A DNA stretch of 64,000 nucleotides from contig NZ_VNFK01000006.1 in NCBI RefSeq assembly GCF_007786235.1, positions 1-64,000 on the forward strand, in the 5' to 3' direction. The notes below the pieces were generated by a model that did no database searches, was not told the DNA's origin, and was given only the letters and a program-made list of their open reading frames with translations. This stretch comes from Paenarthrobacter nitroguajacolicus (lineage in GTDB: Bacteria > Actinomycetota > Actinomycetes > Actinomycetales > Micrococcaceae). The position numbers were made by a program, and so were the translations under genes. Below are positions 47,337 through 56,796 of this stretch, in pieces; position 1 is the stretch's first letter, and the number at the start of each line of letters is the position of its first letter.

Positions 47337-49592
47337 CTATCCGCGTTCAAGGAACGCCTCCTTTTCAGGGTTCAAGTATTCGTCTATTGCGGCAGCCAGG
47401 GCCGGCTGGTGCTCCAGGGCAGGATCCTGGGACACCAGGCCTTGGGCGTCAGTACGTGCGCGCGCGATGATGTCCTCGTGCTCCAGAACGCGAAGCAACT
47501 TGAGCGTCGAGCGTCCGCCGGACTGGGAAGCACCCAGAATGTCGCCTTCCCTACGGAGCTTCAAGTCTTCCTGGGACAGCTCAAAACCGTCGGTGGTTGA
47601 AGCGACAGCCTCGAGCCGCCGCCGGCTGGGGTGCCCCGGCTCCAGCGTTGTTACCAGCAGGCAGGTGCCCGGCAATCCACCACGCCCCACCCGGCCACGC
47701 AACTGATGGAGCTGCGAAATTCCAAAGCGGTCGGCGTCCAAAATCACCATCAAGGTGGCGTTGTGGACATCCACTCCCACCTCGATCACGGTGGTGGAAA
47801 CCAGCACCTTGGTCTGATTGGACGCGAACGAGGCCATGGTGTCGGACTTTAGTTGCGGGTCCTGACGGCCATGAAGCGGCGCCACGGGGACACCCGACAG
47901 GGAGGGCTCCTGGAGGAGGTTCTCGACGACGGCAGTCACCGATGCGAGCTCCCGCGCCCCACCTTCGTCAGCGAGGTCGGCGTCGGTTGGTTCCGCTTCC
48001 CCCGGACTGAAGTCACCGTCGTCGTCCGATCCGATCTTGGGGCACACCACATAGACCTGATGGCCCGACTCGACTTCTTCGCGGGACCGCTTCCAGATAC
48101 GGTCCACCCAGCCGGGATTTTCAGCGAGCCCCACCACATGCGTGGAGATGGGTGCCCGTCCGGCGGGAAGCTCGTCAAGGATGGAGGTCTCAAGGTCGCC
48201 GAAGACTGTCATTGCCACCGTGCGCGGGATAGGGGTGGCTGTCATCACCAGCAAATGCGGCGGCCGCTGGGCCTTGGCCCGGAGGGCGTCACGCTGTTCC
48301 ACGCCAAAACGGTGCTGCTCGTCCACCACAATCAGGCCAAGATCCTGGAAACTCGTTTTGTCGCTGAGCAAAGCATGCGTGCCTATGACGATTCCGGCAT
48401 TTCCGGAGGCTGCATCCAGCATCGCCTGCTTGCGCGCCGCGGTGGGCATGGAACCCGTCAGCAGCGTCACCTGCACGGCTTCCTGTGCGCCGTCACCGCC
48501 AAGCATGCCCGCACCACCGAACATGTGGTCCCGAGCGAGCGGCCCAAGGGTCCGGCGGATCGAATCGAAATGCTGGGCGGCCAGGACTTCGGTGGGTGCC
48601 AGGAGGGCGGCTTGTCCACCGGCATCCACTACCTGCAACATGGCGCGGAGGGCAACAATGGTCTTTCCGGAACCTACTTCTCCCTGGAGCAGCCTGTTCA
48701 TGGGATTGTCCCGGCCCAGTTCCTCAGCGAGGGTCTTTCCGACGGCGGATTGGCCGGCAGTCAGAGTGAACGGCAGGTTTTGATCGAACTTGCTGAGTAA
48801 CCCCCCGTTGCGCGGCCGGCGGGCAGTAGCTTCCTCGGCCGCAAGCTGGGCACGACGGCGAGCCAGGGCAGTTTGCAGGACCAGGGCTTCCTGGTAGCGG
48901 AAGCGCTGCTGGGCCTGCTGCCAATCCTTGGCAACCTCCGGTGAGTGGATCAGCCTGTAAGCTTCGGCGACGCTGAGCAGCCCGTCCCGGCGGACAATGC
49001 TGGCTGGTAGAGGATCCTCCAAGGCATCCAGATCCAGGGTTTGGAGCAAGGCTGTGATGACTTTATGGATGGACCAACTGGTGAGCTTGGCCGTTGCCGG
49101 ATAAACGGGAATGGGCATGGCGGCGAGCTTTTCGGGATCCACTGAGCCCTCAGCCTCAGGGTCCTCGTCCAGCAGCAGGAAATCCGGATTGGTCAGGCCG
49201 AGGGCTCCTCCGTAGCGGGTCACTTTGCCCGAGAACATGGCCCTGCGACCAGCGAGGAGTTCTGCTTTGGCCCGGAACCCGTTGAAGAAGCTCACCTTCA
49301 AAGTGCCGGGAACGCCGCTTCCGCCGGCCTCGTCGGTCACCACGACATCCGTGATGGAACCCCGCCGGGCCCGCATTTGGCGCGTGCTGTTGGACAGGAC
49401 GCGTGCAATCAGCGTGACTTCTTCATCCAACGGGAGGTTGCTGATGGGTGTCAGTTCACCGCGGCTCAAATATCGGCGTGGGAAATAGTTCAGCAAAGCT
49501 CCGGCCGTTTTGAGGCCCAGATGCTTTTCGATGACAGCTGCCGACCGCTTGCCGATCCTGCGCTCGAGGGGCAGTTCCAGCTCAGTATTCAT
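47337..49592 (-). CDS. recG: ATP-dependent DNA helicase RecG
   Basis: RecG regresses stalled replication forks and branch-migrates recombination intermediates. The wedge domain is near residues 50-160, Walker A is in LLQGEVGSGKTIVALRA, the DEQH-type box is IVVDEQHRFG, and motif VI is in RGRVGRGGLPG. It is 751 residues, slightly longer than the E. coli enzyme, partly because of an acidic insert (DDDGDFSPGEAE). Its ATG lies 11 bases inside the end of the DhaL-domain gene, indicating coupling. Confidence 0.95.
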   Translation of the reverse strand: MNTELELPLERRIGKRSAAVIEKHLGLKTAGALLNYFPRRYLSRGELTPISNLPLDEEVTLIARVLSNSTRQMRARRGSITDVVVTDEAGGSGVPGTLKVSFFNGFRAKAELLAGRRAMFSGKVTRYGGALGLTNPDFLLLDEDPEAEGSVDPEKLAAMPIPVYPATAKLTSWSIHKVITALLQTLDLDALEDPLPASIVRRDGLLSVAEAYRLIHSPEVAKDWQQAQQRFRYQEALVLQTALARRRAQLAAEEATARRPRNGGLLSKFDQNLPFTLTAGQSAVGKTLAEELGRDNPMNRLLQGEVGSGKTIVALRAMLQVVDAGGQAALLAPTEVLAAQHFDSIRRTLGPLARDHMFGGAGMLGGDGAQEAVQVTLLTGSMPTAARKQAMLDAASGNAGIVIGTHALLSDKTSFQDLGLIVVDEQHRFGVEQRDALRAKAQRPPHLLVMTATPIPRTVAMTVFGDLETSILDELPAGRAPISTHVVGLAENPGWVDRIWKRSREEVESGHQVYVVCPKIGSDDDGDFSPGEAEPTDADLADEGGARELASVTAVVENLLQEPSLSGVPVAPLHGRQDPQLKSDTMASFASNQTKVLVSTTVIEVGVDVHNATLMVILDADRFGISQLHQLRGRVGRGGLPGTCLLVTTLEPGHPSRRRLEAVASTTDGFELSQEDLKLRREGDILGASQSGGRSTLKLLRVLEHEDIIARARTDAQGLVSQDPALEHQPALAAAIDEYLNPEKEAFLERG

Positions 49593-50661
49593 GCCGTGAC
49601 TGGCCTGTAACGCTGGGATCGTCGATACCAGGGGAAGTTCTTTCCGTGGAAGCGCCGCTGGGTACGGCCAATTGGCTGACGGCGATATCCGTGGGTTCTC
49701 CCAGCGAACGTATCAGCGCGACGGCCGGCTCCGGGTCCGGGACGTGGACATGGACACGCCAACGGTAGCTGGCTTCCACTGTGGATTCGTCATCGTCATC
49801 CTGGCTTTGGGCGCCACCCACCTGGCTCATGATCACGGAATCGCCCATCTCGTCCAGCCGTTGGCGGAGGATGGCCGCGTTCAAGGGCGACAGGCTGATG
49901 GTGCACATGACTTCCACTCCGTCGTCGGCAGGCATGTGCTCATGAATATGGGGATCCTGCAGCTTGTAGCCGTGCAGGCCATCCAGGAGTTCGTCTTGGA
50001 GTTCCTCTCCCAGGACGGCCGAGCGAAGGCAGTCAAGCACCAGCAGCATGCCCACGCCACCTGCATCCACAACGTGCGCTTCATGAAGTTGGGCGAGTTC
50101 ATCCTCTGTGCGTACCACGGCTTGGTAGGCGGCTTCCACCACGGCGTCCAGCGAGAGGCCCAGCGCATGGTTGCTGTCGTCTCCGCTCTGGGCTGCGTCC
50201 ACAGCCTGGGCCGCGTGCGCAGCCGCTTCCAGGACGGAGAGCATGGTTCCGGCTACTGGTTCACTCAGCGCAGACCAAGCCCGGATCTGGGCCCTGTTCA
50301 GTGCGGTGGCAAGCAGTGGGGCGCTCAGGCGGGACTTGCCGGCCAACGGCTCCGCGGCAGCACACAGAAAAACGGCGAACAGGGTGCCCGAGTTACCTCG
50401 TGCTTGCTCCATGGCCGCTTGCCCGGCGCGGGACAGCAGGCCGCCTACGTCATTGCCGGTTTCGGCAGTCTCGGGCGAAGCCCCGCCCAGGGCGGCAACC
50501 GCTGCCCGAACGGTGAGGTACAGGTTGGTGCCGGTATCGCCGTCAGCGACGGGGAAAATGTTGATCGCGTTGAGGCGGTCGCTATGGTTCCCGAGGACCA
50601 CCTCTGCCTTGCCGAGCCAACGCTTCATGGCGTGCGCATTCGCGGCGATCTTAGTCTGCAA
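49582..50661 (-). CDS. DhaL/DAK2-domain protein (FakA-like)
   Basis: The N-terminal half (about residues 10-190) is a DhaL kinase domain with AINIFPVADGDTGTNLYLT and ARGNSGTLFA, followed by a FakA-type central part (HVVDAGGVGMLLVLDCL). In Firmicutes FakA phosphorylates fatty acids held by FakB (DegV). This protein is about 359 residues, shorter than the roughly 550-residue FakA, and no DegV gene is nearby, so the substrate is uncertain. TTG at 50661 is preferred; ATG at 50730 would overlap thiL by 80 bases, and ATG at 50628 is also possible. It overlaps recG by 11 bases. Confidence 0.8.
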   Translation of the reverse strand: MQTKIAANAHAMKRWLGKAEVVLGNHSDRLNAINIFPVADGDTGTNLYLTVRAAVAALGGASPETAETGNDVGGLLSRAGQAAMEQARGNSGTLFAVFLCAAAEPLAGKSRLSAPLLATALNRAQIRAWSALSEPVAGTMLSVLEAAAHAAQAVDAAQSGDDSNHALGLSLDAVVEAAYQAVVRTEDELAQLHEAHVVDAGGVGMLLVLDCLRSAVLGEELQDELLDGLHGYKLQDPHIHEHMPADDGVEVMCTISLSPLNAAILRQRLDEMGDSVIMSQVGGAQSQDDDDESTVEASYRWRVHVHVPDPEPAVALIRSLGEPTDIAVSQLAVPSGASTERTSPGIDDPSVTGQSRHEY

Positions 50662-51664
50662 AGTGATCCCATCCAACGGTGTCAGCAGCTTGCCCGGCAA
50701 TCCGGACGCCGCTGCCTGGCGGCTCGACAACGGCTTGAACTGAGCCTATCGCAGTGAAGCCCTGCGGCAGCTGAATTCCTGCTGGGAAGGTGGCAAGCAG
50801 TCCGTGGTCCTCTCCCCCACCAAGCACCCACGGCATGGCGTCCACGCCCAGCCGTGCGGCCGCCGGTTCCAGCGGAAGAGCGTGAACCTTCAGTGCCACG
50901 GGATCGAAATCCAGGACCACATCGCTTGCCCCGGCAAGTCGGCTGGCATCGCGAAGCAGGCCATCGGAAATATCCAGCATCGCAGTGGCACCCACACGCG
51001 CGGCCGCAGGGCCCGCCGCCAGTGGAGGAACAGGCCGGCATTGGCTTTCCACCAAGCCCCTCAGCTCGCTGCTGAGGCTGTCCATCCGAATATCGCTTTC
51101 CAACAGGGCCCAGCCGGCCGCCGCCCGGCCCAGCGTCCCTGCCACCGCTATGGTGTCGCCGGGTTTCGCCCCGGAACGCAGCACAGGTGCCAACCCGTCA
51201 AGGGTTCCGACGACGGCGACCGTCACCGCGAGCTCACGACCCCTGCCGAGATCTCCCCCGGCTACTGAACAGTCCGGGGCGCCCAGGGCAATGATGGCCG
51301 CTGTGAGGCCGTCAGCGAACGCTTCGACCCACTCCACAGGTGTAACGGGCGGCATGGTCAGGCTGACGACAAGGGACGTAGCGCTGCCGCCCATGGCATT
51401 GATGTCACTGAGGTTCTGAGCAGCGGCTTTCCAGCCAACGTCATAGCCACTGGTCTGGTAGCCGTTGTTCCAGTCCAACCTGAAGTCCTGGTCCTGGGTC
51501 TGGGTGTCGATGGAGATCAGCGTCCGGCCATCGGGCGCTGCGATCAGGGCCGCGTCATCGCCGGGCCCCAGCAGGACGCCGGGGCTGTGGTTCAGGCGCG
51601 GAAAGATCCGGGCGAGGAGCTCGGACTCCGAAAGGTCTTGGACAGTCAACTGTTCTGCGGGCAC
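50651..51664 (-). CDS. thiL: Thiamine-monophosphate kinase
   Basis: ThiL phosphorylates thiamine phosphate to thiamine pyrophosphate, the ligand of the thiC riboswitch at 19065-19153. It is a PurM-type fold with LLGPGDDAALI, KAAAQNLSDINAMGG, SVAGGDLGRG and AMLDISDGLLRD. The C-terminal GGGEDHGLLATFP is standard. It is 337 residues with a GTG start. No other thiamine gene adjoins it; it leads the DhaL-recG-rsmD run. Confidence 0.94.
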   Translation of the reverse strand: MPAEQLTVQDLSESELLARIFPRLNHSPGVLLGPGDDAALIAAPDGRTLISIDTQTQDQDFRLDWNNGYQTSGYDVGWKAAAQNLSDINAMGGSATSLVVSLTMPPVTPVEWVEAFADGLTAAIIALGAPDCSVAGGDLGRGRELAVTVAVVGTLDGLAPVLRSGAKPGDTIAVAGTLGRAAAGWALLESDIRMDSLSSELRGLVESQCRPVPPLAAGPAAARVGATAMLDISDGLLRDASRLAGASDVVLDFDPVALKVHALPLEPAAARLGVDAMPWVLGGGEDHGLLATFPAGIQLPQGFTAIGSVQAVVEPPGSGVRIAGQAADTVGWDHFAD

Positions 51665-51786
51665 GGCTCTACGCTATCGCGATCCACCGACAGGATAATG
51701 CCGCGTTCCATCGGCTGGGCCTTGGCGGGAATGTGACCGGGGCTACGCGAATCTGCCCGGGAGCGCATGCGGGATAGGCTGGATGG

Positions 51787-52296
51787 ATGCACCGAAAGAC
51801 CCTCCGCCGGACTGCTCTGGCCGTTTCCATGGCTGCCGCATCCGTCCTCGTATTGTCGGCTTGCTCCCCAGCTGTAGACGTCACGGCCGCGGCGGACGCC
51901 GCGAATCCTGCCTGTGCCCCCATGATGGTGGCCCTGCCGGATCAGATCGGCGACGCCGCCCTCCGCAAGACCAACAGCCAGGCGACAGCCGCCTGGGGCG
52001 ATCCATCCCAGGTCATCCTCCGTTGCGGCGTTAATGTTCCCGGACCCACCACTGACCGCTGCGTGAGCGTCAATGACATCGACTGGGTCATCAAGGAAGG
52101 CGACCCCGTCTACACCTTGACGACGTTCGGCCGCGAGCCGGCGACGGAAATCCTGATCGATCCGGTCAAGCTGGAGGCGGCCAACATCAGCTCGGCGACG
52201 GTCCTCACCGAGCTTGCAGCCGCGGTGGGCAAGATCAAGGCGACCGGCAAGTGTGTAGGCCAAGAAGACCTGCAAAACCTGCCAACCACGCAATAG
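51787..52296 (+). CDS. DUF3515 lipoprotein
   Basis: The 169-residue precursor has a basic N-terminus, a hydrophobic core and a lipobox LSAC (Cys at about residue 26), so it is likely lipid-anchored. The mature part starts after SPAVDVTAAAD and contains four or five Cys that may form disulphides. It matches the DUF3515 family, actinobacterial and of unknown role. A TAGGCT hexamer lies 6 bases before the ATG, so the mRNA may be leaderless. It converges on ddl. Confidence 0.8.
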   Translation: MHRKTLRRTALAVSMAAASVLVLSACSPAVDVTAAADAANPACAPMMVALPDQIGDAALRKTNSQATAAWGDPSQVILRCGVNVPGPTTDRCVSVNDIDWVIKEGDPVYTLTTFGREPATEILIDPVKLEAANISSATVLTELAAAVGKIKATGKCVGQEDLQNLPTTQ

Positions 52297-52300
52297 TGCG

Positions 52301-53437
52301 TTAGCGCAGGCCCGTTTTTCGGGTCAGCGCCAAGTGGATCAGTTCATCGATCAGATCACCGTAAGCCAGTCCCGAGGCCGCCCACATCTGCGGGTACATG
52401 CTCTTGGGCGTGAAGCCAGGCATGGTGTTGATTTCGTTGATCACCAGGTCGCCGGCAGGCGTGTAGAAGAAGTCCACGCGGCTCAGGCCTTCTGCTCCCA
52501 CGGCGTCGAAGGCCACAGCAGCCAGTTCCCGCACCCGGGCTATTGCTTCATCCGGCATGTCAGCCGGACAGCTCAATGCTGCGGCACCATCTTCCACGTA
52601 CTTGGCGGCGAAATCATAGAACTGGTGCTCACCGGCCGCTACCGCGATTTCACCGGGCATTGAGGTGCGTGGTGCGTCTGTGCCACGCCCCTGAAGGACG
52701 GCACACTCAATCTCGCGGCCCACGATGCCCGCCTCGATGACCAGCTTGAGGTCATGGCGCCGGGCTTCCTCGATGGCAGCGTCCAGCCCTTCCAGCGAGT
52801 CCACCTTGGAAATTCCCATGGATGAACCGGCACGGGCCGGCTTGACGAACACCGGAAAGCCAAGCTTGTCCACACGCTTCCGGACGGCCTCGGCGTCAGT
52901 AACCCATTCGCGGTCCGTCACAGCGATGTACGGGCCAACGCTCAGTCCAGCGGATTCGAAGACTACCTTCATGAAGTGCTTGTCCATGCCGACTGCAGAG
53001 GCCAGCACTCCGGCGCCCACATATCGGGTGTCGGACAATTCGAGGAGGCCCTGAATGGTTCCGTCCTCGCCCCACGGCCCATGCAGCAGCGGGAAGACCA
53101 CGTCCACGGAACCGAGTTCCTGGGGAACGGCGTTGGGCTCGGTGACGATCAATTGGTGTTCGCCACCCACCTCCGCCAGGGTGACGGTCCTGCCCGACGG
53201 CGCAACTTCAGGAAGCGCCGCAGAGCTCAAGGACCACTGGCTGGTGTCGCCCGAGGCCAAAACCCACTGCCCCGACTTGGCGATGCCAATGGGAATCACC
53301 TCGTACTTGTTCTTGTCGATGGCCCCCATGACGCCGGCCGCGGTGACACAGCTGACGGCGTGTTCACTGGAACGCCCGCCAAAGAGGATCGCAACCCGGG
53401 GACGGCTGCCTGCAACAGGAGTAGTTTCTTCAGTCAC
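52301..53437 (-). CDS. ddl: D-alanine-D-alanine ligase
   Basis: Ddl joins two D-Ala for peptidoglycan precursors. The 378-residue ATP-grasp enzyme shows LFGGRSSEHAVSC near the N-terminus, LLHGPWGEDGTIQGLLE, FVKPARAGSSMGISK and the metal-binding INEINTMPGFT. It starts at GTG 53437, 2 bases after the gpsA stop. With murA, plsC and gpsA it forms a leftward envelope-precursor run. Confidence 0.95.
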   Translation of the reverse strand: MTEETTPVAGSRPRVAILFGGRSSEHAVSCVTAAGVMGAIDKNKYEVIPIGIAKSGQWVLASGDTSQWSLSSAALPEVAPSGRTVTLAEVGGEHQLIVTEPNAVPQELGSVDVVFPLLHGPWGEDGTIQGLLELSDTRYVGAGVLASAVGMDKHFMKVVFESAGLSVGPYIAVTDREWVTDAEAVRKRVDKLGFPVFVKPARAGSSMGISKVDSLEGLDAAIEEARRHDLKLVIEAGIVGREIECAVLQGRGTDAPRTSMPGEIAVAAGEHQFYDFAAKYVEDGAAALSCPADMPDEAIARVRELAAVAFDAVGAEGLSRVDFFYTPAGDLVINEINTMPGFTPKSMYPQMWAASGLAYGDLIDELIHLALTRKTGLR

Positions 53438-53439
53438 TA

Positions 53440-54492
53440 TCAGTAGTCGCCTTCGGACTTCAGTGCCCGGGCCAGTAGTCGTGGCCCCAGGTCATCAACG
53501 GACATTCTGCCTTCAAGCACCGCAACAACGGCTGCTGTGATGGGCATTTCAACATTCAACTTGCCAGCGAGCTCATGCACGGCAGGGCCGGACTTGATGC
53601 CCTCGGCGGTCTGGGTCATGTTTTCGGCCACTTGTTCCAGGGTGAGTCCCTCGCCGAGCAACCGGCCCGCAGTGTGGTTTCGCGAGAGGGCGGAGGAGCA
53701 GGTGGCCACGAGGTCGCCGAGGCCAGCCAGGCCGGCCATGGTGTGGGCCTCCCCGCCGAGTGCCAAGGCCAGGCGCGAGGTCTCGGCGAGCCCACGGGTA
53801 ATCACTGAGGCCTTGGTATTGTCCCCCATCTGGCGGCCTTCACAGATACCCACGGCAAGCGCGATCACGTTCTTGACGATCCCACCGATCTCCACCCCCA
53901 CAACGTCGGTGCTGGTGTAAGGACGGAAATAGGGGGCAGTGCAGCACAGGGCTATGGCAGCCGCCGTGTCTGCATCGCGGCAGGCTACCACCGACGCCGT
54001 CGGTTGCTCCCGCGCAATTTCCATCGCGAGGTTGGGCCCGGACACAACGGCCACACGTGATTCAGGAAGACCCAGTTCCTGGGCGATGACTTCGCTCATC
54101 CTGGCGTCGGTGCCCAACTCAAGGCCCTTCATCAGGGACACCACCACAGCATCGGGTGCGAGCAAGGTTTTCCATTCACCCAGCTGCGGCCTCAAAGATT
54201 GGGCCGGCACGGCGAGGACCACCAAGCCGGCGTCCCTCAGCACCTCCGCCACGTCCATCGATGCCGTAACGGATACCGGAAGTTCGATGTCTTTCAGATA
54301 TTGCTCATTGCGGTGCATGGAGTTGATCTGCTCCACGACTTCTGCGCGCCGTCCCCAGATCCGGATGCTGCGTTCGGCGCCGGAAGCTGCCGCCGCGTCG
54401 GCGAGGATCTTGGCAAAAGTAGTGCCCCACGATCCTGCTCCGAGGACAGCTACGGTCGCAGGAACAAAGCCTGGGTTTTCGAGCACCGTCAC
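53440..54492 (-). CDS. gpsA: Glycerol-3-phosphate dehydrogenase [NAD(P)+]
   Basis: GpsA makes sn-glycerol-3-phosphate for phospholipids. The dinucleotide motif is VLGAGSWGTTFAK, the active Lys is in GIVKNVIALAVG, and LAGLGDLVATCSS and SRNHTAGRLLGEG follow. It is 350 residues. Its GTG start overlaps the stop of plsC (GTGA), so the acyltransferase that uses its product is translated together with it. Confidence 0.95.
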   Translation of the reverse strand: MTVLENPGFVPATVAVLGAGSWGTTFAKILADAAAASGAERSIRIWGRRAEVVEQINSMHRNEQYLKDIELPVSVTASMDVAEVLRDAGLVVLAVPAQSLRPQLGEWKTLLAPDAVVVSLMKGLELGTDARMSEVIAQELGLPESRVAVVSGPNLAMEIAREQPTASVVACRDADTAAAIALCCTAPYFRPYTSTDVVGVEIGGIVKNVIALAVGICEGRQMGDNTKASVITRGLAETSRLALALGGEAHTMAGLAGLGDLVATCSSALSRNHTAGRLLGEGLTLEQVAENMTQTAEGIKSGPAVHELAGKLNVEMPITAAVVAVLEGRMSVDDLGPRLLARALKSEGDY

Positions 54493-55262
54493 TTGCCGTC
54501 CTCCGGTTGCTGCGCATCAGGGGATGTCCCGTCAACGAAGCGGCCGTGCTTGGACTGTTTGTGCACGGCCGGGTCCCAGCGCTCAGCCGGTGCAGCTTCA
54601 CCGCGAAGTGTCGCCAAGAGGTCTGTGATGGCGTCCATGATCACGTCCGTGGCCTCAGTCAACGTCGCCCGGTCCAGGGGTCGGTCAGCGAAGGCACTCA
54701 GGTCCACGGGCTCCCCGACAAGGACCCGGACCGTCTTACGCGGAAACACATGGAAGCGCTTGGCATACCGCGGGAAGACTTCATGCGCGCCCCAATGGGC
54801 CACAGGGACCACTGGCGCGCCCGTCTGCAGGGCCAGGCGGGCAGCTCCCGTGTGGCCTTTCATGGGCCAGAGGTCGGGATCCCTGGTGAGGGTTCCCTCC
54901 GGGTAGATGATGATGGCGCCACCGGCGTCCACCACCTCCTTGGCCACTTGCAGCGAGCGGTTCGCTCCCGCCGTCGAGCGTTCCACCGGAATCTGCTTGG
55001 TTGCGCGCAGCAGGGCTCCCAGGACGGGGACCTTGAAAAGACCCGCCTTCGCGAGGAAGTGCGGTGGCCGCTTCTGGTTGTACACCATGTGGCCTACCAC
55101 CACAGGATCGATCTCTGTGCAGTGGTTGGGCACTGCGATGAAGCCACCGGCTGGAAGCTTCTCGATGCCCTCCCATTTCTTGTTCATCAGGAGGTTCATG
55201 AGTGGGCGCGCGAGGCCCGCCAACAGCACGAACGTGGCACGGCTCTTGGCCGATTCCTTCAA
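54489..55262 (-). CDS. plsC: 1-acyl-sn-glycerol-3-phosphate acyltransferase
   Basis: PlsC acylates lysophosphatidate at the membrane. The catalytic box NHCTEIDP (H-x4-D) is at about residue 47, and the second box is YPEGTLTRDP. A hydrophobic stretch near the N-terminus (FVLLAGLARPLMNLLM) may be membrane-associated. The start is TTG at 55262 with GGGGGAT upstream. The C-terminus ends with a charged tail (WDPAVHKQSKHGRF). It follows murA by 11 bases. Confidence 0.92.
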   Translation of the reverse strand: MKESAKSRATFVLLAGLARPLMNLLMNKKWEGIEKLPAGGFIAVPNHCTEIDPVVVGHMVYNQKRPPHFLAKAGLFKVPVLGALLRATKQIPVERSTAGANRSLQVAKEVVDAGGAIIIYPEGTLTRDPDLWPMKGHTGAARLALQTGAPVVPVAHWGAHEVFPRYAKRFHVFPRKTVRVLVGEPVDLSAFADRPLDRATLTEATDVIMDAITDLLATLRGEAAPAERWDPAVHKQSKHGRFVDGTSPDAQQPEDGK

Positions 55263-55273
55263 AGGATCCCCCG

Positions 55274-56599
55274 CTACTTGGTGGTGGTGATGTCGAAGTC
55301 GGCGCCCAGGCCGGCCAGCTTCTCGGTAAAGCGCTCATAGCCGCGGTTAATGATGTCGATGCCGGTGACACGCGACGTACCAGTGGCTGCCAGCGCCGCG
55401 ATGAGGTGGCTGAAACCACCGCGGAGATCAGGGATATCGATGTCGGTACCCCGGAGCGGAGTTGGCCCCGAAATCACGGCGGAGTGCAGGAAGTTCCGCT
55501 GCCCGAAACGGCAAGGCACGCTGCCCAAGCACTCGCGGTGGACTTGGATGTTCGCGCCCATCCGTGCCAGGGCCTCGGTAAATCCAAAGCGGTTCTCGTA
55601 CACGGTCTCGTGGACGATCGACACGCCTTCGGCCTGGGTCAGGGCGACCACCAGGGGCTGCTGCCAGTCCGTCATGAAGCCCGGGTGCACGTCCGTCTCC
55701 AGAACCAACGGGGAAAGCTTGCCGCCCTGGTGGTAGAAACGGATGCCGTCGTCGCCGATGTCCATGCCGCCGCCCACCTTGCGGTAGGTATTCAGGAACG
55801 TCATCATGTCGCGCTGGGAAGCGCCTTCAACAAAGATATCGCCACGGGTAACCAGCGCAGCAGATGCCCAGGAGGCGGACTCGTTGCGGTCCGGAAGCGC
55901 GCGGTGGTTGTATCCGCGAAGGTCCTTGACGCCCTCGATCCGGATGGTGCGGTCGGTTTGGACGCTGATGATGGCGCCCATTTTCTGCAGGACCGCGATG
56001 AGGTCAATGATCTCGGGCTCGGTTGCTGCCCCAATGAGTTCCGTGATGCCCTCGGCGCGGGTTGCGCTGAGCAGGACCTGCTCAGTGGCACCAACCGACG
56101 GGTATGGAAGGGAGATCTTGGCGCCATGCAGGCCGTGCGGTGCGGAGATGTGAATGCCACCCGGGCGCTTCTCCACCACTGCGCCAAACTGGCGAAGGAC
56201 ATTCAGGTGGTAGTCAATGGGCCTGTCACCGATCTTGCAGCCGCCGAGATCGGGGATGAAGGCCTCGCCGATGGCGTGAATCAGGGGTCCACACAGCAGG
56301 ATGGGAATCCGCGAATCGCCTGCATGCGCATCAATTGCCGTGCTGGAGGCGGTCTTCGCATCTTTGGGGTCCAAGGTGAGGTCACCTGTGACAGGGTCTT
56401 TCGCGACAGTCACACCATGGAGCTGCAGAAGGCTGGTGACAACCTCTACATCCTTGATTTCCGGCACGTTCCTCAGCACCGATGGTTCGCTGCCCAGCAA
56501 CGCAGCCACCATGGCTTTGGGCACCAGGTTCTTGGCACCGCGAACGGTCACTCGTCCCGTCAACGGGACGCCACCGCGGATTGTCAGAACACTACTCAT
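55274..56599 (-). CDS. murA: UDP-N-acetylglucosamine 1-carboxyvinyltransferase
   Basis: MurA adds enolpyruvate to UDP-GlcNAc, the first committed peptidoglycan step. The fosfomycin-target Cys is in GGCKIGDRPIDYHLN (about residue 122), and the N-terminal Lys-Asn pair is in GAKNLVPKAMVA. It is 441 residues. An Asp in place of this Cys would give natural resistance, but Cys is present. It is the first gene of the murA-plsC-gpsA-ddl run. Confidence 0.94.
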   Translation of the reverse strand: MSSVLTIRGGVPLTGRVTVRGAKNLVPKAMVAALLGSEPSVLRNVPEIKDVEVVTSLLQLHGVTVAKDPVTGDLTLDPKDAKTASSTAIDAHAGDSRIPILLCGPLIHAIGEAFIPDLGGCKIGDRPIDYHLNVLRQFGAVVEKRPGGIHISAPHGLHGAKISLPYPSVGATEQVLLSATRAEGITELIGAATEPEIIDLIAVLQKMGAIISVQTDRTIRIEGVKDLRGYNHRALPDRNESASWASAALVTRGDIFVEGASQRDMMTFLNTYRKVGGGMDIGDDGIRFYHQGGKLSPLVLETDVHPGFMTDWQQPLVVALTQAEGVSIVHETVYENRFGFTEALARMGANIQVHRECLGSVPCRFGQRNFLHSAVISGPTPLRGTDIDIPDLRGGFSHLIAALAATGTSRVTGIDIINRGYERFTEKLAGLGADFDITTTK

Positions 56600-56736
56600 C
56601 TATACCGGTTTCCTCACGACTACTCGCCCCCCAAACTTACAAAGGCTCCAGCTAAGCATAGAAGCTCGTGTTACCGAACCGAAATGGACCCGCCCCGCGC
56701 CGCACGGATCCGGCCCCCACCAAACTCCTGCGAAAA

Positions 56737-56773
56737 AGGACCGTCGGACCCTTCCAGGGGGTCCGACGGTCCT
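56737..56773 (-). terminator. Rho-independent terminator after leuD
   Basis: On the leftward strand a 15-bp perfect stem (AGGACCGTCGGACCC with complement) is followed by TTTTT. It lies 23 bases beyond the leuD stop and ends the leuCD transcript. Confidence 0.9.
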
Positions 56774-56796
56774 CTGTCAGCGCAAGTCCGGAGGAG

